Positions 27,790 through 37,016 of a stretch of DNA of 64,000 bases are shown in pieces. Both the position numbers and the translations under genes were made by a program. Source of the DNA: Bradyrhizobium sp. AZCC 1721. GTDB lineage: Bacteria; Pseudomonadota; Alphaproteobacteria; Rhizobiales; Xanthobacteraceae. The notes under the pieces were generated by a model, which did no database searches, was not told the DNA's origin, and saw only the letters and a program-made list of their open reading frames with translations. Location of the stretch: contig NZ_JAZHSB010000001.1 in the NCBI RefSeq assembly GCF_036924715.1, forward strand, positions 1,975,001 to 2,039,000, read 5' to 3'. Every line of letters begins with the position of its first letter. The first letter of the stretch is position 1.

Positions 27790-29850
27790 TCATTTTTCCA
27801 GCCCTCGGGCTATCTTGCCCCTGATCCCCTCCGCGTCGGCTGGATCGGGCTTGAGCGACAAGGCCTGCTCCCAGGATTTGCGCGCCTCGTCCTGGCGTCC
27901 CGTCCGCCAGTACGCGTCGCCGAGATGGTTTCTTATTTCGCTGCTCTTTGGTTCGAGAGCGGCCGCGCGCTCTATCAGCTTGATCGCCTCGTGATAGTCG
28001 CCGAGGCGGTAGTGCGCCCAGCCGAGGCTGTCGAGCATATCGCCGTTGTCCGGTTGGAGCTTTACGGCCTTCTCGAGCAGCGCCAGGCCCTCCTTCAGCT
28101 TGAGATTCCGATCGACCCAATTGAAGCCGAGTTCATTGAGAACCGAGGGCTGATCGGGATCGAGCTCCAGCGCCTTGAGATAATCCGCCTCGGCCTCGGG
28201 CCATTTGCCGAGCCGCTCGTAGCTCGCGCCGCGAAAGTACCAGTAGATCCAGTGCGCCTTCTCCGGCTTGCCGGCCAACTCGATCGCCTTGTCGTAATCC
28301 CTGGCGGCGCGTTCGAAATCGCTCTTGCCGCGCCAGGTATCGCCGCGACCGCCGTAGGCCCGCGCATGTTTCGGATCGAGACGGATCGCCGCGCTGTAAT
28401 CCCGGGCGGCGCGGTCGTGATCGCCCTTGCCCTTGTGGGCATTGCCGCGATTGTACCAGGCAACCACGTACTTCGGATCGAGGCGGATCGCCTCGTCGAA
28501 ATCCCTGATGGCGCGATCCTTATCGCCTTTGTCGGAGTAGGCGGTTCCGCGATTGTACCAGGCCATCGGATTTTTCGGCTCAAGGCGGATTGCTTCGTCG
28601 AAATCCTCGATGGCGCGGTCGGTGTCGCCCTTGTTGAAGTAAACAGACCCGCGATTGAACCAGGCATCCGCAAATTTCGGGTCGAGGCGGATGGCCTCGT
28701 CGAAGTCCTTGATGGCGCGGTCGTGATCGCCCTTGCTCAGGTAGACGTTGCCGCGATTGAACCAGGCCGTCACAAATTTCGGATCGAGACGGATTGCCTC
28801 GTCGTACTCATTGATGGCGCGGTCGTAGTCGCCATTTTCGGAGTAGGCATATCCGCGATTGAAATAGGCAACCACGCGTCGGATCGCCTCGTCGTACTCC
28901 TTGACGGCGCGGCCGTAGTCACCCTTTCCGGATGAGGCCATGCCGCGATTGTCAGGCGCTGGCGCGGCTTGCCGCCGGAGCCGTTCCGCCTCGTCGAAAT
29001 CCTTCCTGGCCCGGGCGGAGTCTCCCTTGTCTTCATAGGCCCGCCCGCGAATCTCATAGGCAAGCCCATATGTCGGATCGAGTCGTATCGCTTCGCCGTA
29101 GTCCTTGATGGCGCGGTCGTAGTCGTTTTTAAAGAACCAGGCGCCCCCACGATGCAACCAGGCGCTCGAATTTTTCGGATCGAGGCGGATCGCCTCGCTG
29201 TAATCCTTGATGGCGCGGTCGTGATCGCGCCTGCCTGAGTAGGAAAGTCCGCGATTGAAATAGACCTCCGCAAATGTCGGATCGAGGCGGATCGCCTCGT
29301 CGTGATCCTTGATCGCGCGGTCGGTGTCGCCCTTGTCGGCGTAGGCAAGCCCGCGATAGCTATAGGCATCCGCAAGTTTCGGATCGAGGCGGATCGCCTC
29401 GTCGAAATCCTTGATGGCACGGTCGTTGTCGCCCTTGCTGTGGTAGGCTTTGCCGCGACTGTTGTAAGCAAGCGCATATTGTGGATAGAGGCGGATCGCC
29501 TCGTCCAGATCCGTGATGGCGCGGTCGTGGTCGCCCTTCATGTAGTACGCGCGGGCGCGAGCGTTATAGGCACGCGCAGCTTTCGGATCGAGACGGATTG
29601 CCTCGTCGAAATCCTTGATGGCGCGGTCGTAATCGCGCGTGCTGTAGGCATAGCCGCGATTGACGTAGGCGGTGACGCGGTTTGTCTCGCTCTCCGCGGC
29701 GCCGCGGCCCAACACCTTCGTGCATCCGGCGATCTTGCGATCCTGATCGGCCGGCTGACCGCAATCCTCCCACGCCTTGTCCGCCGCGCGGGCCTGCGGC
29801 GCGAGCAGCGGAAGGAACGCCAGAGCCAGCAAAAGGCAGCGCGGCAACAT
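27790..29850 (-). CDS. Secreted protein with about 16 tandem TPR repeats
   Basis: From ATG 29850, preceded by GGAGGATCAG, the 686-residue product has a signal peptide (MLPRCLLLALAFLPLLAPQA) and then about 16 TPR units of 34 residues of the form DRAIKDFDEAIRLDPK. The units are very similar at DNA level. One unit (YDEAIRRVVAYFNRGYAYSE) lacks the usual LDP stretch and is shorter, so one repeat was partly lost. TPR arrays bind other proteins; this one is likely periplasmic. The final repeats are more divergent (LKLKEGLALLEKAVKLQPDN). Confidence 0.88.
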   Translation of the reverse strand: MLPRCLLLALAFLPLLAPQARAADKAWEDCGQPADQDRKIAGCTKVLGRGAAESETNRVTAYVNRGYAYSTRDYDRAIKDFDEAIRLDPKAARAYNARARAYYMKGDHDRAITDLDEAIRLYPQYALAYNSRGKAYHSKGDNDRAIKDFDEAIRLDPKLADAYSYRGLAYADKGDTDRAIKDHDEAIRLDPTFAEVYFNRGLSYSGRRDHDRAIKDYSEAIRLDPKNSSAWLHRGGAWFFKNDYDRAIKDYGEAIRLDPTYGLAYEIRGRAYEDKGDSARARKDFDEAERLRRQAAPAPDNRGMASSGKGDYGRAVKEYDEAIRRVVAYFNRGYAYSENGDYDRAINEYDEAIRLDPKFVTAWFNRGNVYLSKGDHDRAIKDFDEAIRLDPKFADAWFNRGSVYFNKGDTDRAIEDFDEAIRLEPKNPMAWYNRGTAYSDKGDKDRAIRDFDEAIRLDPKYVVAWYNRGNAHKGKGDHDRAARDYSAAIRLDPKHARAYGGRGDTWRGKSDFERAARDYDKAIELAGKPEKAHWIYWYFRGASYERLGKWPEAEADYLKALELDPDQPSVLNELGFNWVDRNLKLKEGLALLEKAVKLQPDNGDMLDSLGWAHYRLGDYHEAIKLIERAAALEPKSSEIRNHLGDAYWRTGRQDEARKSWEQALSLKPDPADAEGIRGKIARGLEK

Positions 29851-29969
29851 CTGATCCTCCATCCAAAGCGCGCAGCCGAAGGCGCGGCGCATATTTTGTC
29901 GTCACAGCGCGGATTACGGTTCAGCGGCATGGCCGGTCATAACCCGCAACGGGAATGAGCCCGCAAGTT

Positions 29970-30098
29970 AGAGCATGATCCGGAAAAGCATGCCCTCGGA
30001 CTTGATCCGGGGGTGGATACCGGTTTTCCGGAAAAGATCATGCTCAAACAAGAATTTAGAGCGTTATGGCGCTTCAACCTGGAGCCATAGCGCTCTAG
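29970..30098. repeat. Hyphomicrobiales intergenic palindromic element
   Basis: GAGCATGATCCGGAAAAGCA is followed about 50 bases later by TTTTCCGGAAAAGATCATGC, an inverted repeat that is widespread between genes in Bradyrhizobium and relatives. A second palindrome follows (TAGAGCGTTATGG ... CCATAGCGCTCTA). The element sits between the divergent promoter end of the TPR gene and the 3' end of the next minus-strand gene. Confidence 0.75.
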
Positions 30099-30517
30099 CG
30101 GCCGTAGGGGAAGCAGCGGGCGCGATCGAGTGTGAGACCGAAATGCGCTCCCAGCGCAGCGATGGCCGCCTCATGCTGAGGATAAGGATCGGCATTGGAT
30201 GCGGCAACGATGATGATGCGGAAACCGCCGCGATCCTTTCCGCCCGGCGGCAGCATCGCTGTAGTCAGTGCATTGCCCTCCCTGTCGCGCAACGTGAGGA
30301 AAAGCGGCATCTCTCGCTGTACATGGGCCTTGAGGCCGACGTCGCGCTCGATCGCGTTGGGTCGCTCCGGACGCCAGGACTGGACTGCCTTCTCCCGCTC
30401 GCGGCGAAAATATTTCTCGACCGTATGGCCCATCAGGCGCGACTCATGCGCCGCTTCACCTTCTGTCTCGATACGGAACCAGGCCTTACCGTTCGGCGCG
30501 TCGCAAACATACTGCAT
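30095..30517 (-). CDS. Conserved hypothetical protein, 140 residues
   Basis: The product (MQYVCDAPNGKAWFRIETEG...) has no signal peptide, despite a hydrophobic strand late in the chain (RGGFRIIIVAASNADPYP). It is rich in charged helices (KYFRREREKAVQSWRPERPN). The stop lies at the edge of the palindromic element. Similar proteins occur in Bradyrhizobium to my recollection, with no known function. Confidence 0.65.
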   Translation of the reverse strand: MQYVCDAPNGKAWFRIETEGEAAHESRLMGHTVEKYFRREREKAVQSWRPERPNAIERDVGLKAHVQREMPLFLTLRDREGNALTTAMLPPGGKDRGGFRIIIVAASNADPYPQHEAAIAALGAHFGLTLDRARCFPYGR

Positions 30518-30734
30518 TTCGCTCGTCCTGCGATCCCCGCAATTCTAGGGCGGCGAGCCTGCAAAACCAATATGAGATTCGCTTCCGTGTAACGCTGCAC
30601 GATTGTATAACCGCAAGTTCGGCTGCAAGACCGCGCGACTATCGCTCGACAGGCGATAGTAGAGCTCCGATCTGATGAAGCTTCACAAAGCGGTCCGATA
30701 CGCCCAGCCTAGTAAATCTGTTCACCGCAACATT

Positions 30735-30840
30735 CGGTTTGGGTCAATCGCGTCGTTCTGACCCTGCGCCAATGACTTCCGGTCTACCCCGATCAGCGGG
30801 CATTCGCAGGGTACGTAGGCCCGTCTCAAACGGGTCAAAG
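30735..30840 (+). repeat. Dispersed intergenic repeat, copy at 30.8 kb
   Basis: TTTGGGTCAATCGCGTCGTT is followed by ATGACTTCCGGTCTACCCCG, GCGGGCATTC and CCCGTCTCAAACGGGTCAAA. The same block order is found at 39.8 and 44.6 kb. It is in the opposite orientation to the copies at 6.4 and 13.1 kb. Apart from this copy the 30518-30950 stretch shows nothing recognisable. Confidence 0.7.
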
Positions 30841-30950
30841 GCCGACCTCCCCCGGTCTCGAACGCGTGTCTGCTTTGCCCTCAAGAGCAGAAGCCGCCCG
30901 CAGCCGAGGACGGGCTATGGTGGCGACGCCCTTTTGCCCCGTCCCCTTCC

Positions 30951-31232
30951 TCAACCGGGAGCCGCAGGCGGCCGGAAAAGCCAGTCTACGTTCCATTGTA
31001 GAGGAGCGGCACGAAGCCGGCATCTCGACTGCGCGTGGGCAAGCTTCGGAGTGCTCGGTTCAGCGGTTGCGATTGTCCTTTCCATCGGAAGATGGAATGG
31101 GCTCGGAATAGAAGCAGCGATGCCGGCCAGAATGGGCTCGACCAAGGAGGTCGCTGCAATCGTTATCATCACTACAGATACTAGGACCACGAGCGCATCG
31201 GTCATGATGCGCCTCGAAAATTGCTTCGTCAT
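30951..31232 (-). CDS. Possible small membrane protein, 93 residues
   Basis: From ATG 31232 the product reads MTKQFSRRIMTDALVVLVSV with one hydrophobic helix (ALVVLVSVVMITIAATS) and a second weakly hydrophobic stretch (VEPILAGIAASI). The C-terminal half is proline- and alanine-rich and may not be genuine. A GAGGG motif lies upstream. Family not recognised. Confidence 0.35.
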   Translation of the reverse strand: MTKQFSRRIMTDALVVLVSVVMITIAATSLVEPILAGIAASIPSPFHLPMERTIATAEPSTPKLAHAQSRCRLRAAPLQWNVDWLFRPPAAPG

Positions 31233-31703
31233 GATTTGAGCCCTCACAACCGAATTCAAGTACGTGCGCAGTTACAATCTAGTTCGTGCATAAATGGGTA
31301 TGTGAACGGGGTGCTCACCGCGCGTGGCGGATCATCCCTTTAATAGGCTGGCAGTGAGCAATAGTGTAGCAGCGATCCAGACCTAATAAGCCAATCCGTC
31401 CGGTTCCCAGATCCGTCGAAATTGATGCGCCACAGGAGCGCCATAGCCTCTATCTCTAGTGAGTACGCAGCGAAGGTGCACTTTGGATTAGCGTGAGCGC
31501 GGGCGGCCCCGCCGTCGGCTCGGATTGAATTCGTCGACCGCGTTCTGCCAAGCAATGATCTCGTCCTCGAACTAGTCCCTGCGATTCGGCGAGATGTAAG
31601 TCGATCTCGGAAACCGGCCGGACTTCCCGTCCACCCCGACAAGCAGACCTTTTCAGGGGTCGTCGCCACGGCTCAAATGGGCCATGAGCGGAAGTGGACG
31701 TTT
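31233..31703. other. Intergenic region with a repeat copy and a short broken frame
   Basis: A further repeat copy lies at 31621-31695 (GACTTCCCGTCCACCCCGAC ... GGCTCAAATGGGCCATGAGC). On the minus strand around 31498-31590 a short helical frame (FEDEIIAWQNAVDEFNPSRR) is broken by a TAG and looks like a relic of unknown origin. Confidence 0.4.
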
Positions 31704-32687
31704 CTATTCAATGACCTCGTCGGCGCGGGCGAGTAGGGAGGCTGGAATTACGAGTCCAAGCGATTTTGCGGTCTTGAGGTTGATGGAAAGCAGGAATTTC
31801 GAGGGCTGCTCGATCGGAAGGTCGGCCGGTTTGACGCCTTTGAGAATTCGATCGACATAATGGGCGCCACGCCGTGCCAAGACACGCAAGTCAGGGCCGT
31901 ATGAGATTAATCCACCTGCTCGCACAAGCTCTCGTATCAAGTAGATCGACGGAAGGCCCGCCTGCGACGCAAGATCTGGCACCACGTTCGGCGGAGTGTG
32001 AAAGATTGGATCGCCTACTATCCACAATGCATCCGCCCCTTGGGCTTTGGCGGTAGCAATTGCGCCGGGAATTTCACCTGCTTCTCGCACGTCAAGGACG
32101 TCAAGCTGAAAGCCAAGCTTAATAGCCGCAGCTGGTGCTTCCCTCGGAAACAGCAACCGCAAGACCTCGTTTGAAAGATTGACCAAAGCAGCCACGCGCT
32201 TCGCTTCTGGCAACAGCTCTCGAAGCACCTCAAGCGCCTTTCCGATGAAAGTGCCCGGAACCAACGTGGCCACACCGGTTAGGTTGCCGCCGGGACGGGC
32301 AAGGCTTGAAGCAAGTCCGACACCGACCGGATCGGCGACGAACAGTATCACGATCGGTATTTCGGAGGTCGCGTCTTTAGCGGCGCGCGCGGGTTGAGGA
32401 GAAACGGCCACGATGAGATCGGGTTTCGATCGCACCAGGTCGGCGGCAAGCGCCGGCAGCCGATCGAAGCGACGACCGGCTTCCTTACGCTCGATAAGGA
32501 TGGTGGTGCCCTCGATCCAACCGAGCTTACGAAGCTCGTCCGATAAAGCGTCGTAAGCGTCCCCGGTGCACGAAACGGAGCACAGCAGTCCCACGCGCGC
32601 CATCCTCGGTGCTGGTTGAGTTGCGGCTGCCGACGCGAAGACAAGCAGCGCAACAAGGACCGGCATCGTAACGGCAACTCGTCTCAT
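31704..32687 (-). CDS. ABC_sub_bind family solute-binding protein
   Basis: The 327-residue protein begins with a signal peptide (MPVLVALLVFASAAA) and shows the PF04392 pattern: RVGLLCSVSCTGDAYDAL, GWIEGTTILIERKEAGRRFD, DPVGVGLASSLARPGGNLTG, and a C-terminus ending INLKTAKSLGLVIPASLLAR-ADEVIE. These proteins are periplasmic binding components of transporters, greatly expanded in Bradyrhizobium; ligands are mostly unknown. No permease or ATPase gene is adjacent. ATG 32687 is chosen because the signal peptide follows it directly. Two C-terminal fragments of related genes lie at 39.9 and 41.1 kb. Confidence 0.85.
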   Translation of the reverse strand: MRRVAVTMPVLVALLVFASAAATQPAPRMARVGLLCSVSCTGDAYDALSDELRKLGWIEGTTILIERKEAGRRFDRLPALAADLVRSKPDLIVAVSPQPARAAKDATSEIPIVILFVADPVGVGLASSLARPGGNLTGVATLVPGTFIGKALEVLRELLPEAKRVAALVNLSNEVLRLLFPREAPAAAIKLGFQLDVLDVREAGEIPGAIATAKAQGADALWIVGDPIFHTPPNVVPDLASQAGLPSIYLIRELVRAGGLISYGPDLRVLARRGAHYVDRILKGVKPADLPIEQPSKFLLSINLKTAKSLGLVIPASLLARADEVIE

Positions 32688-33086
32688 TCGATCACCGTGT
32701 CGCCGCACCGAAGATTTCCGCAATCGAGAGCCGAGCGTCTTGGCCCCCAAGAAGTCTAAGTATAGCAGCTTCTGGCCGACTGGGCGGATCACAATTGTCC
32801 GGTTCGGGTCATGTGTGGACGACGCCCGCGTTGCAAGAAGAATCTGACGTTCGGCTTGCGGTCGGGTGCAAGTCATGTGTCCGGCCTGTTTGCGCGGCAC
32901 CATGACCGCTGGCCCTGATGTAGTCCGCGGATCGGGTCCCAATCATTCGCACGGGCTTTGACGCCCATGACCCAGAAGCGGGTTGTCCCAATCGACGGCT
33001 CGACCGTTTCGCATCACGCCATCATCACCCTCGCAATTCGGTTGTCTTGCTCCGCCGTCGCCTCAGGCTCCTATTGCCAAGCCTCT
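32688..33086. other. Intergenic stretch between binding protein and IS110 relic
   Basis: No gene is visible. The part from about 33040 probably belongs to the trailing end of the IS110-type element. The boundary of that element could not be fixed by eye. Confidence 0.35.
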
Positions 33087-34131
33087 TCAGGCGGCTGCAG
33101 CAAGCTCCGGCGCTCGATAGTGTCCTCCCTTGGCCATGATCGCCCAAGCGATGCGCGCCATCTTGTTGGCAACGGCAACGGCGACGAGCTTGGCCGGCTT
33201 CTTGGCCAGCAGCCTCATGACCCAGGGATGCTTTTTGCGGCTGCTGCCGGGCGTGTCGAACAACGGCTGTTGCACCGATGACGAGCAACCGTCGGAGATA
33301 GCGATCTCCTTGCTTGGAGATGCCGCCGAGCCGCTCCTTGCCCCCCGTCGAGTGCTGCCGCGGCACAAGTCCGATCCATGCCGCAAAATCCCGACCGGAT
33401 TTGAAGTCACTCGGGTCTGTGACAGTAGAAGCAATAGCCGTGGCCCCGATCACGCCAATCCCGGGCACGGTCTCGAGGCGGCAGCTCATGTCATTGGCAC
33501 GATGATGGGCGTGAATGGCGCGATCCAGAGTCCCGATTTGCAATTCCAGAGCAGCGAGTTGATCGACAATGGCCTGCAGCGCCTGTTTCATCGCAGATGG
33601 AAGAGCTTCGCGGTTACTTTCGTCCGTGATGATCGCGGCAAGTTGCGCGAGACCTTCGCGCCCCGTCTCCGCAACGAGGCCGAACTCGGCAAGGTGGGCT
33701 CGGAGCGCATTGATCAGCTGCGTGCGCTGACGGATTAAAAGATCCCGCGTTCGATGCAACATCAGCACGGCTTGCTGATCGGCCGACTTGATCGGCACGA
33801 ACCGCATCGATGGGCGTGTCACGGCCTCACAGATGGCGGCTGCGTCGGCAGCATCGTTTTTCGACCGTCTGACATAGCCCTTCACGTAGCTCGGCGGCAT
33901 CAGGCGCACGGTGTGACCGAGCTTGGAGACTTCACGTGCCCAATGATGAGCGGTTCCGCAGGCTTCCATGCCGACCAGGCAAGGGGGAATCTTGCTAAAG
34001 AAGTCAATGACCTGCTTGCGCCGCAACTGACGAGTGATGACGACCTTGCCCGCACTATCCACGCCGTGCACCCGGTGAACGGACATTCTCAGGATAGGCA
34101 GGCATGTCTCAAAGGTGCCAACAGGCGACAT
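33087..34131 (-). mobile_element. IS110-family transposase relic, N-terminus replaced and C-terminus frameshifted
   Basis: The core is a typical IS110 (DEDD) transposase: MEACGTAHHWAREVSKLGH, KNDAADAAAICEAVTRPSMR, ETVPGIGVIGATAIA, STGGKERLGGISKQGDRYLR. The usual start, which carries the first catalytic aspartate (xGLDLAKxxF), is missing. Instead the frame runs into a dispersed repeat (MSPVGTFETCLPILRMSVHR) and joins the family sequence at VHGVDSAGKVVITRQL. Near the end, at five A (about 33230), the frame changes; the true C-terminus HPWVMRLLAKKPAKLVAVAV is in another frame to 33087. The length is one base over a multiple of three. It cannot be active as it stands. Confidence 0.8.
34072..34120 (+). 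repeat. Dispersed intergenic repeat, copy at 34.1 kb
   Basis: CCCGGTGAACGGACATTCTC and AGGCATGTCTCAAAGGTGCC form the reverse complement of the copy at 6.4 kb, almost base for base. The IS110 relic is truncated exactly at this block, so the insertion or a recombination used the repeat. Confidence 0.7.
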
Positions 34132-34242
34132 TGCAGGCTTAGCTTGAAATGAAAGAGACCACCAACAGAGGGGCTTCCACGTTAACGCCGCGGTCGTGGT
34201 CCCGCGTGGTCAGCTCCACTTCAGTTTATCGGATCCGCCTCG

Positions 34243-34699
34243 TTATTCGTTCACGCACAACTCGCCGCGAGCGTGCGAATCAAATCCGCCGCCTTGGCGA
34301 CCAATGCCTGTGAGTAAAATGAGCCGGCCGGTGGAGTTGCCGAAACGATCGGTTCCCTTGACGATCTTATCCAGTTGGCTGAAGGCTTGGGACTCGGTAT
34401 CGTACATGCCGGCAGTGGTGGTCGTGAACGTTCCCCCTTTTGCCGTGACTACCACCGTTCCCGCGTAAGATTGCAGTGTCTTGGGCAACGAAGGCAGTCC
34501 TGCTGTCTCGGCCATTCCGTGCGCAGTGAAAAACCACATTGCGCCGCTTAGAGCGGGCTCGTTGCTCAAGACTGTTCCGACGGTGCAAAGGTCGATCTGA
34601 CTTAAGCAACCTTCTTTAGTCATCTGAAGCGCAATTGTCGCCTCAAAGTTTCTGCACTGCGCGGACTGTTGTGCGAAGGTGGCGCTCGTCGGTGGTTTT
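34243..34699 (-). pseudogene. Secreted hypothetical protein, 5' end lost
   Basis: The frame reads SATFAQQSAQCRNFEATIAL, then MTKEGCLSQIDLCTVGTVLS, and ends ARGELCVNE. The first part looks like the end of a signal peptide (ATFA-QQ) followed by a beta-rich mature domain, but upstream in this frame is a stop (TGA) and no start codon. Only an internal ATG at 34623 remains, which would give a leaderless 126-residue protein. It is therefore probably a 5'-truncated gene. Family not recognised. Confidence 0.45.
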
Positions 34700-35051
34700 C
34701 ATCATGCCCTCCCTCTCTACTGGATGTGCACTCTACGCTCGATGGAAGGGGTAAACTAGAGTGTGCAAGCGCACCCGAATACCGAGTTGACGCTGGCAGG
34801 TCGAAAGTCCTTATGGGTCATAAGCGGCTTTGGAGGCGAGCGTAAACCGAAGTCCGGTTTACCTCTGGCAGCCGACGTGACAACGGCTTAAGAGCTATTC
34901 CGCAAAGGGCCATGAGCGGAAGAATTGTTCAGTAGTACAGTGCGGCCTCCTGTCCGTGAGCAGACGCCTTAACATTCATGCATCTAGCCTTGCTTGGCAC
35001 CGTGAGGGTAGATCAGCGGTCGTAGTGTCAGTCGCACCAGGCTTTGCATCC
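34700..35051. other. Intergenic region with a diverged repeat
   Basis: At about 34852-34920 a diverged repeat is seen (AGTCCGGTTTACCTCTGGCA ... GCAAAGGGCCATGAGCGGAA). Nothing else is recognised. Confidence 0.4.
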
Positions 35052-35882
35052 TTACTGGAGACCTGTGCTGGAAGGGGGTAGATAGGTAATGCCATACTTC
35101 GCGTAGATCTGCGCTGGTATCCGCTGCTCGACAACTCGTGACACCGCAGCATCCACGGCTCCAAGCAGCGCATCGTCCGCTCGGCGAAGCCCGACTGAAA
35201 CACTCCAGCGCAGTGTCGGTTCTGGCTCGTATCCGTCGGGTATCCTTACTGCCGTGCTGGGATGTTCGTGCCGATACCAGCCGACAATCACGGGGTTTGT
35301 GGCGCCGACTTCGATTTCGCCTGCCTCGATCGCGGCAATTATGTCTTCTTGAGAGGCGAAGACCGAAAAGCGGAAGCCGTGTTTGGCCAGCCACTCGTGC
35401 TCGACGGTGCCAACCATGACGCCAATCTTCTGACCGTGCAAATCCTCAAGCCGACGAACCGAAGATCGAGTTGAAATGACGAGGACAACACCGCTGTCTG
35501 CGTAAGGTTTCGAATAGCGAAGAGGTAGATGGGTTGTCAGCGGCCCGGTAAGTCCCTCCCGATCGTAGCTTGCAGCGGAGGCGACGACGTCCATCAAGAT
35601 ATCGCAATCCGAGTTCTTAATATCACCGGCGTTTCGAACCCAGGTCACACCGAGCTCAAATCCCATCTCGTGCGCCAACGCTTCCGCGAGTTCGACTTCG
35701 AATCCGGCAAGACCGCCTCTATCGGTGAGGTTCGAATAAGGAAGTGCGGATGGGTTGGCGCAGAGGCGTAGGATACCGGTCTGCCGCACCTCCGCCAGAG
35801 ATCTAGCGTCCGCACAATTTCTTGTGCCTGGGGCGATAAGCGTCGCGAGTACGGCAATGCCAAGCATCAGACCATGATGCAT
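35052..35882 (-). CDS. Periplasmic amino-acid-type solute-binding protein (SBP_bac_3)
   Basis: From ATG 35882 the product (276 residues) starts with a signal peptide (MHHGLMLGIAVLATLIAPGT). The SBP_bac_3 fold is shown by GILRLCANPSALPYSN, GLAGFEVELAEALAHEMGFE, CDILMDVVASAASYDREG and LRYSKPYADSGVVLVIST. The strand pattern and the CDILM...T.PLRYSKPY block also resemble XoxJ-like proteins that accompany PQQ alcohol dehydrogenases, but no dehydrogenase gene is near. No permease is adjacent. An in-frame codon at 35903 is an alternative start. Confidence 0.78.
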   Translation of the reverse strand: MHHGLMLGIAVLATLIAPGTRNCADARSLAEVRQTGILRLCANPSALPYSNLTDRGGLAGFEVELAEALAHEMGFELGVTWVRNAGDIKNSDCDILMDVVASAASYDREGLTGPLTTHLPLRYSKPYADSGVVLVISTRSSVRRLEDLHGQKIGVMVGTVEHEWLAKHGFRFSVFASQEDIIAAIEAGEIEVGATNPVIVGWYRHEHPSTAVRIPDGYEPEPTLRWSVSVGLRRADDALLGAVDAAVSRVVEQRIPAQIYAKYGITYLPPSSTGLQ

Positions 35883-36424
35883 CAACGAGGCTCCAGATTC
35901 CAAAGCGCGCGCCGAGGCAAGTATTCACCCACCTTAAATAGTAGCGGTGTGGTCAGGCGACAACCCGAGTACCGCCGTCAACACGATCAGTTGCCCCGCT
36001 CCTCACATCTGAGGTTCGCATCTAGGCGCCATCGGAAGCGCGCTGCCAAGGTCGCCTTAGGGTCATTCACGTCGGTCCGCCCCTAACTTCGGGACTTCCG
36101 GTCTACCCCGGACTCCGGACATGTCGCTGCAATGCGTCAACTGAAGCGGTGGGCCAACATCGGAAGTTGGGCGCGCTAGTCAATCACGTCTTTGTCGCTA
36201 CGCCGCTCCATCCAGGCTCGATACGACCGCCGCGATGGCGTGGATGACTGGGGGCGGCAATCATTACTTGTCGCGGACCATCGCGCCGGCGCGCCCAACC
36301 GGATCTCGCATATGGCTTCGACGCCTATCTGAACGGCTGTTCAGGAAACTATTCCCCGTTTACTGGAACGTGTGGAGTGCTTGAAACGTTGACTGCGCTC
36401 ATCCACCAATGGAGGAGAAATCAC
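35883..36424. other. Intergenic region with a partial repeat
   Basis: A partial repeat copy lies at 36092-36125 (GGGACTTCCGGTCTACCCCG and GACTCCGGACATG). The rest shows no recognisable gene. Confidence 0.4.
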
Positions 36425-36703
36425 GTGTTAAAGAAATTCTTGATCGTCGCCGGCACCATACTGTTCGCTTCGTCTGCGTTCGCGCAGTCGGCGACCACGA
36501 AGAGCGCTCCCGGCCAGCAGATGCAGAAAGCACAGGAAACCGGCAAGCCGTCCACGGGTCCGGGCGCTTCGGAATATACACCGGGCCACAAGATGAAGGC
36601 CGCCAAGAAGATCGGAGCGAAATCTGCCGGACCGGGTGCCTCTGAATACGCGCCGGGCCATCAGACAACGACCGGTTCTTCCACGACGACTAAGAAGAAG
36701 TAA
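36425..36703 (+). CDS. Small secreted protein with GPGASEY-PGH repeats
   Basis: GTG 36425 is chosen because GGAGG lies 9 bases upstream and the signal peptide follows at once (MLKKFLIVAGTILFASSAFA, cleavage after AFA). The 72-residue mature part is basic, disordered and contains two copies of a GPGASEYxPGH motif, ending STTTKKK. Similar proteins occur in Bradyrhizobium. Likely periplasmic; function unknown. An upstream in-frame start at 36377 would bury the signal peptide. Confidence 0.72.
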   Translation: MLKKFLIVAGTILFASSAFAQSATTKSAPGQQMQKAQETGKPSTGPGASEYTPGHKMKAAKKIGAKSAGPGASEYAPGHQTTTGSSTTTKKK

Positions 36704-37016
36704 GCTCTATATTCGAGGCAAAAGGAATGGCTCGGCAACGTAATGTGTGCCGGGCCTTTTTGCTGCTCACGCGTATAACCGTACAATTCACGAGAAAACT
36801 TCTTTTGCCCGCTTCACCCCCGCCGTCAGAGTTTTTATCATGCCTGCGTGCGGAGGTCGGTGCGCGGGTTGCTCCATGTCGGCTCTGGCTCATTCGCGTC
36901 GGTTTGCCCTGCCGCAAACTACTTCCAGTCTTCCCCCAACTGCGGACATCACGCATTGGGACCACCACTTCCGAAAAGTGCCAGGAGCCGGCATTCAGTT
37001 CGCTCTCGCGGATGGG
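36704..37016. other. Intergenic stretch, nothing recognised
   Basis: No convincing frame or repeat in this 313-base stretch. Confidence 0.35.

Noticed and set aside
27679..28935. A 418-codon open frame on the plus strand
   Set aside because: It is antisense to the TPR gene. The repeated codon pattern of the TPR units opens this frame; its residues simply mirror the repeats.
28270..29660. Tandem repeats that might suggest a CRISPR array
   Set aside because: The unit length is about 102 bases and each unit encodes a TPR motif; there are no short identical repeats with unique spacers.
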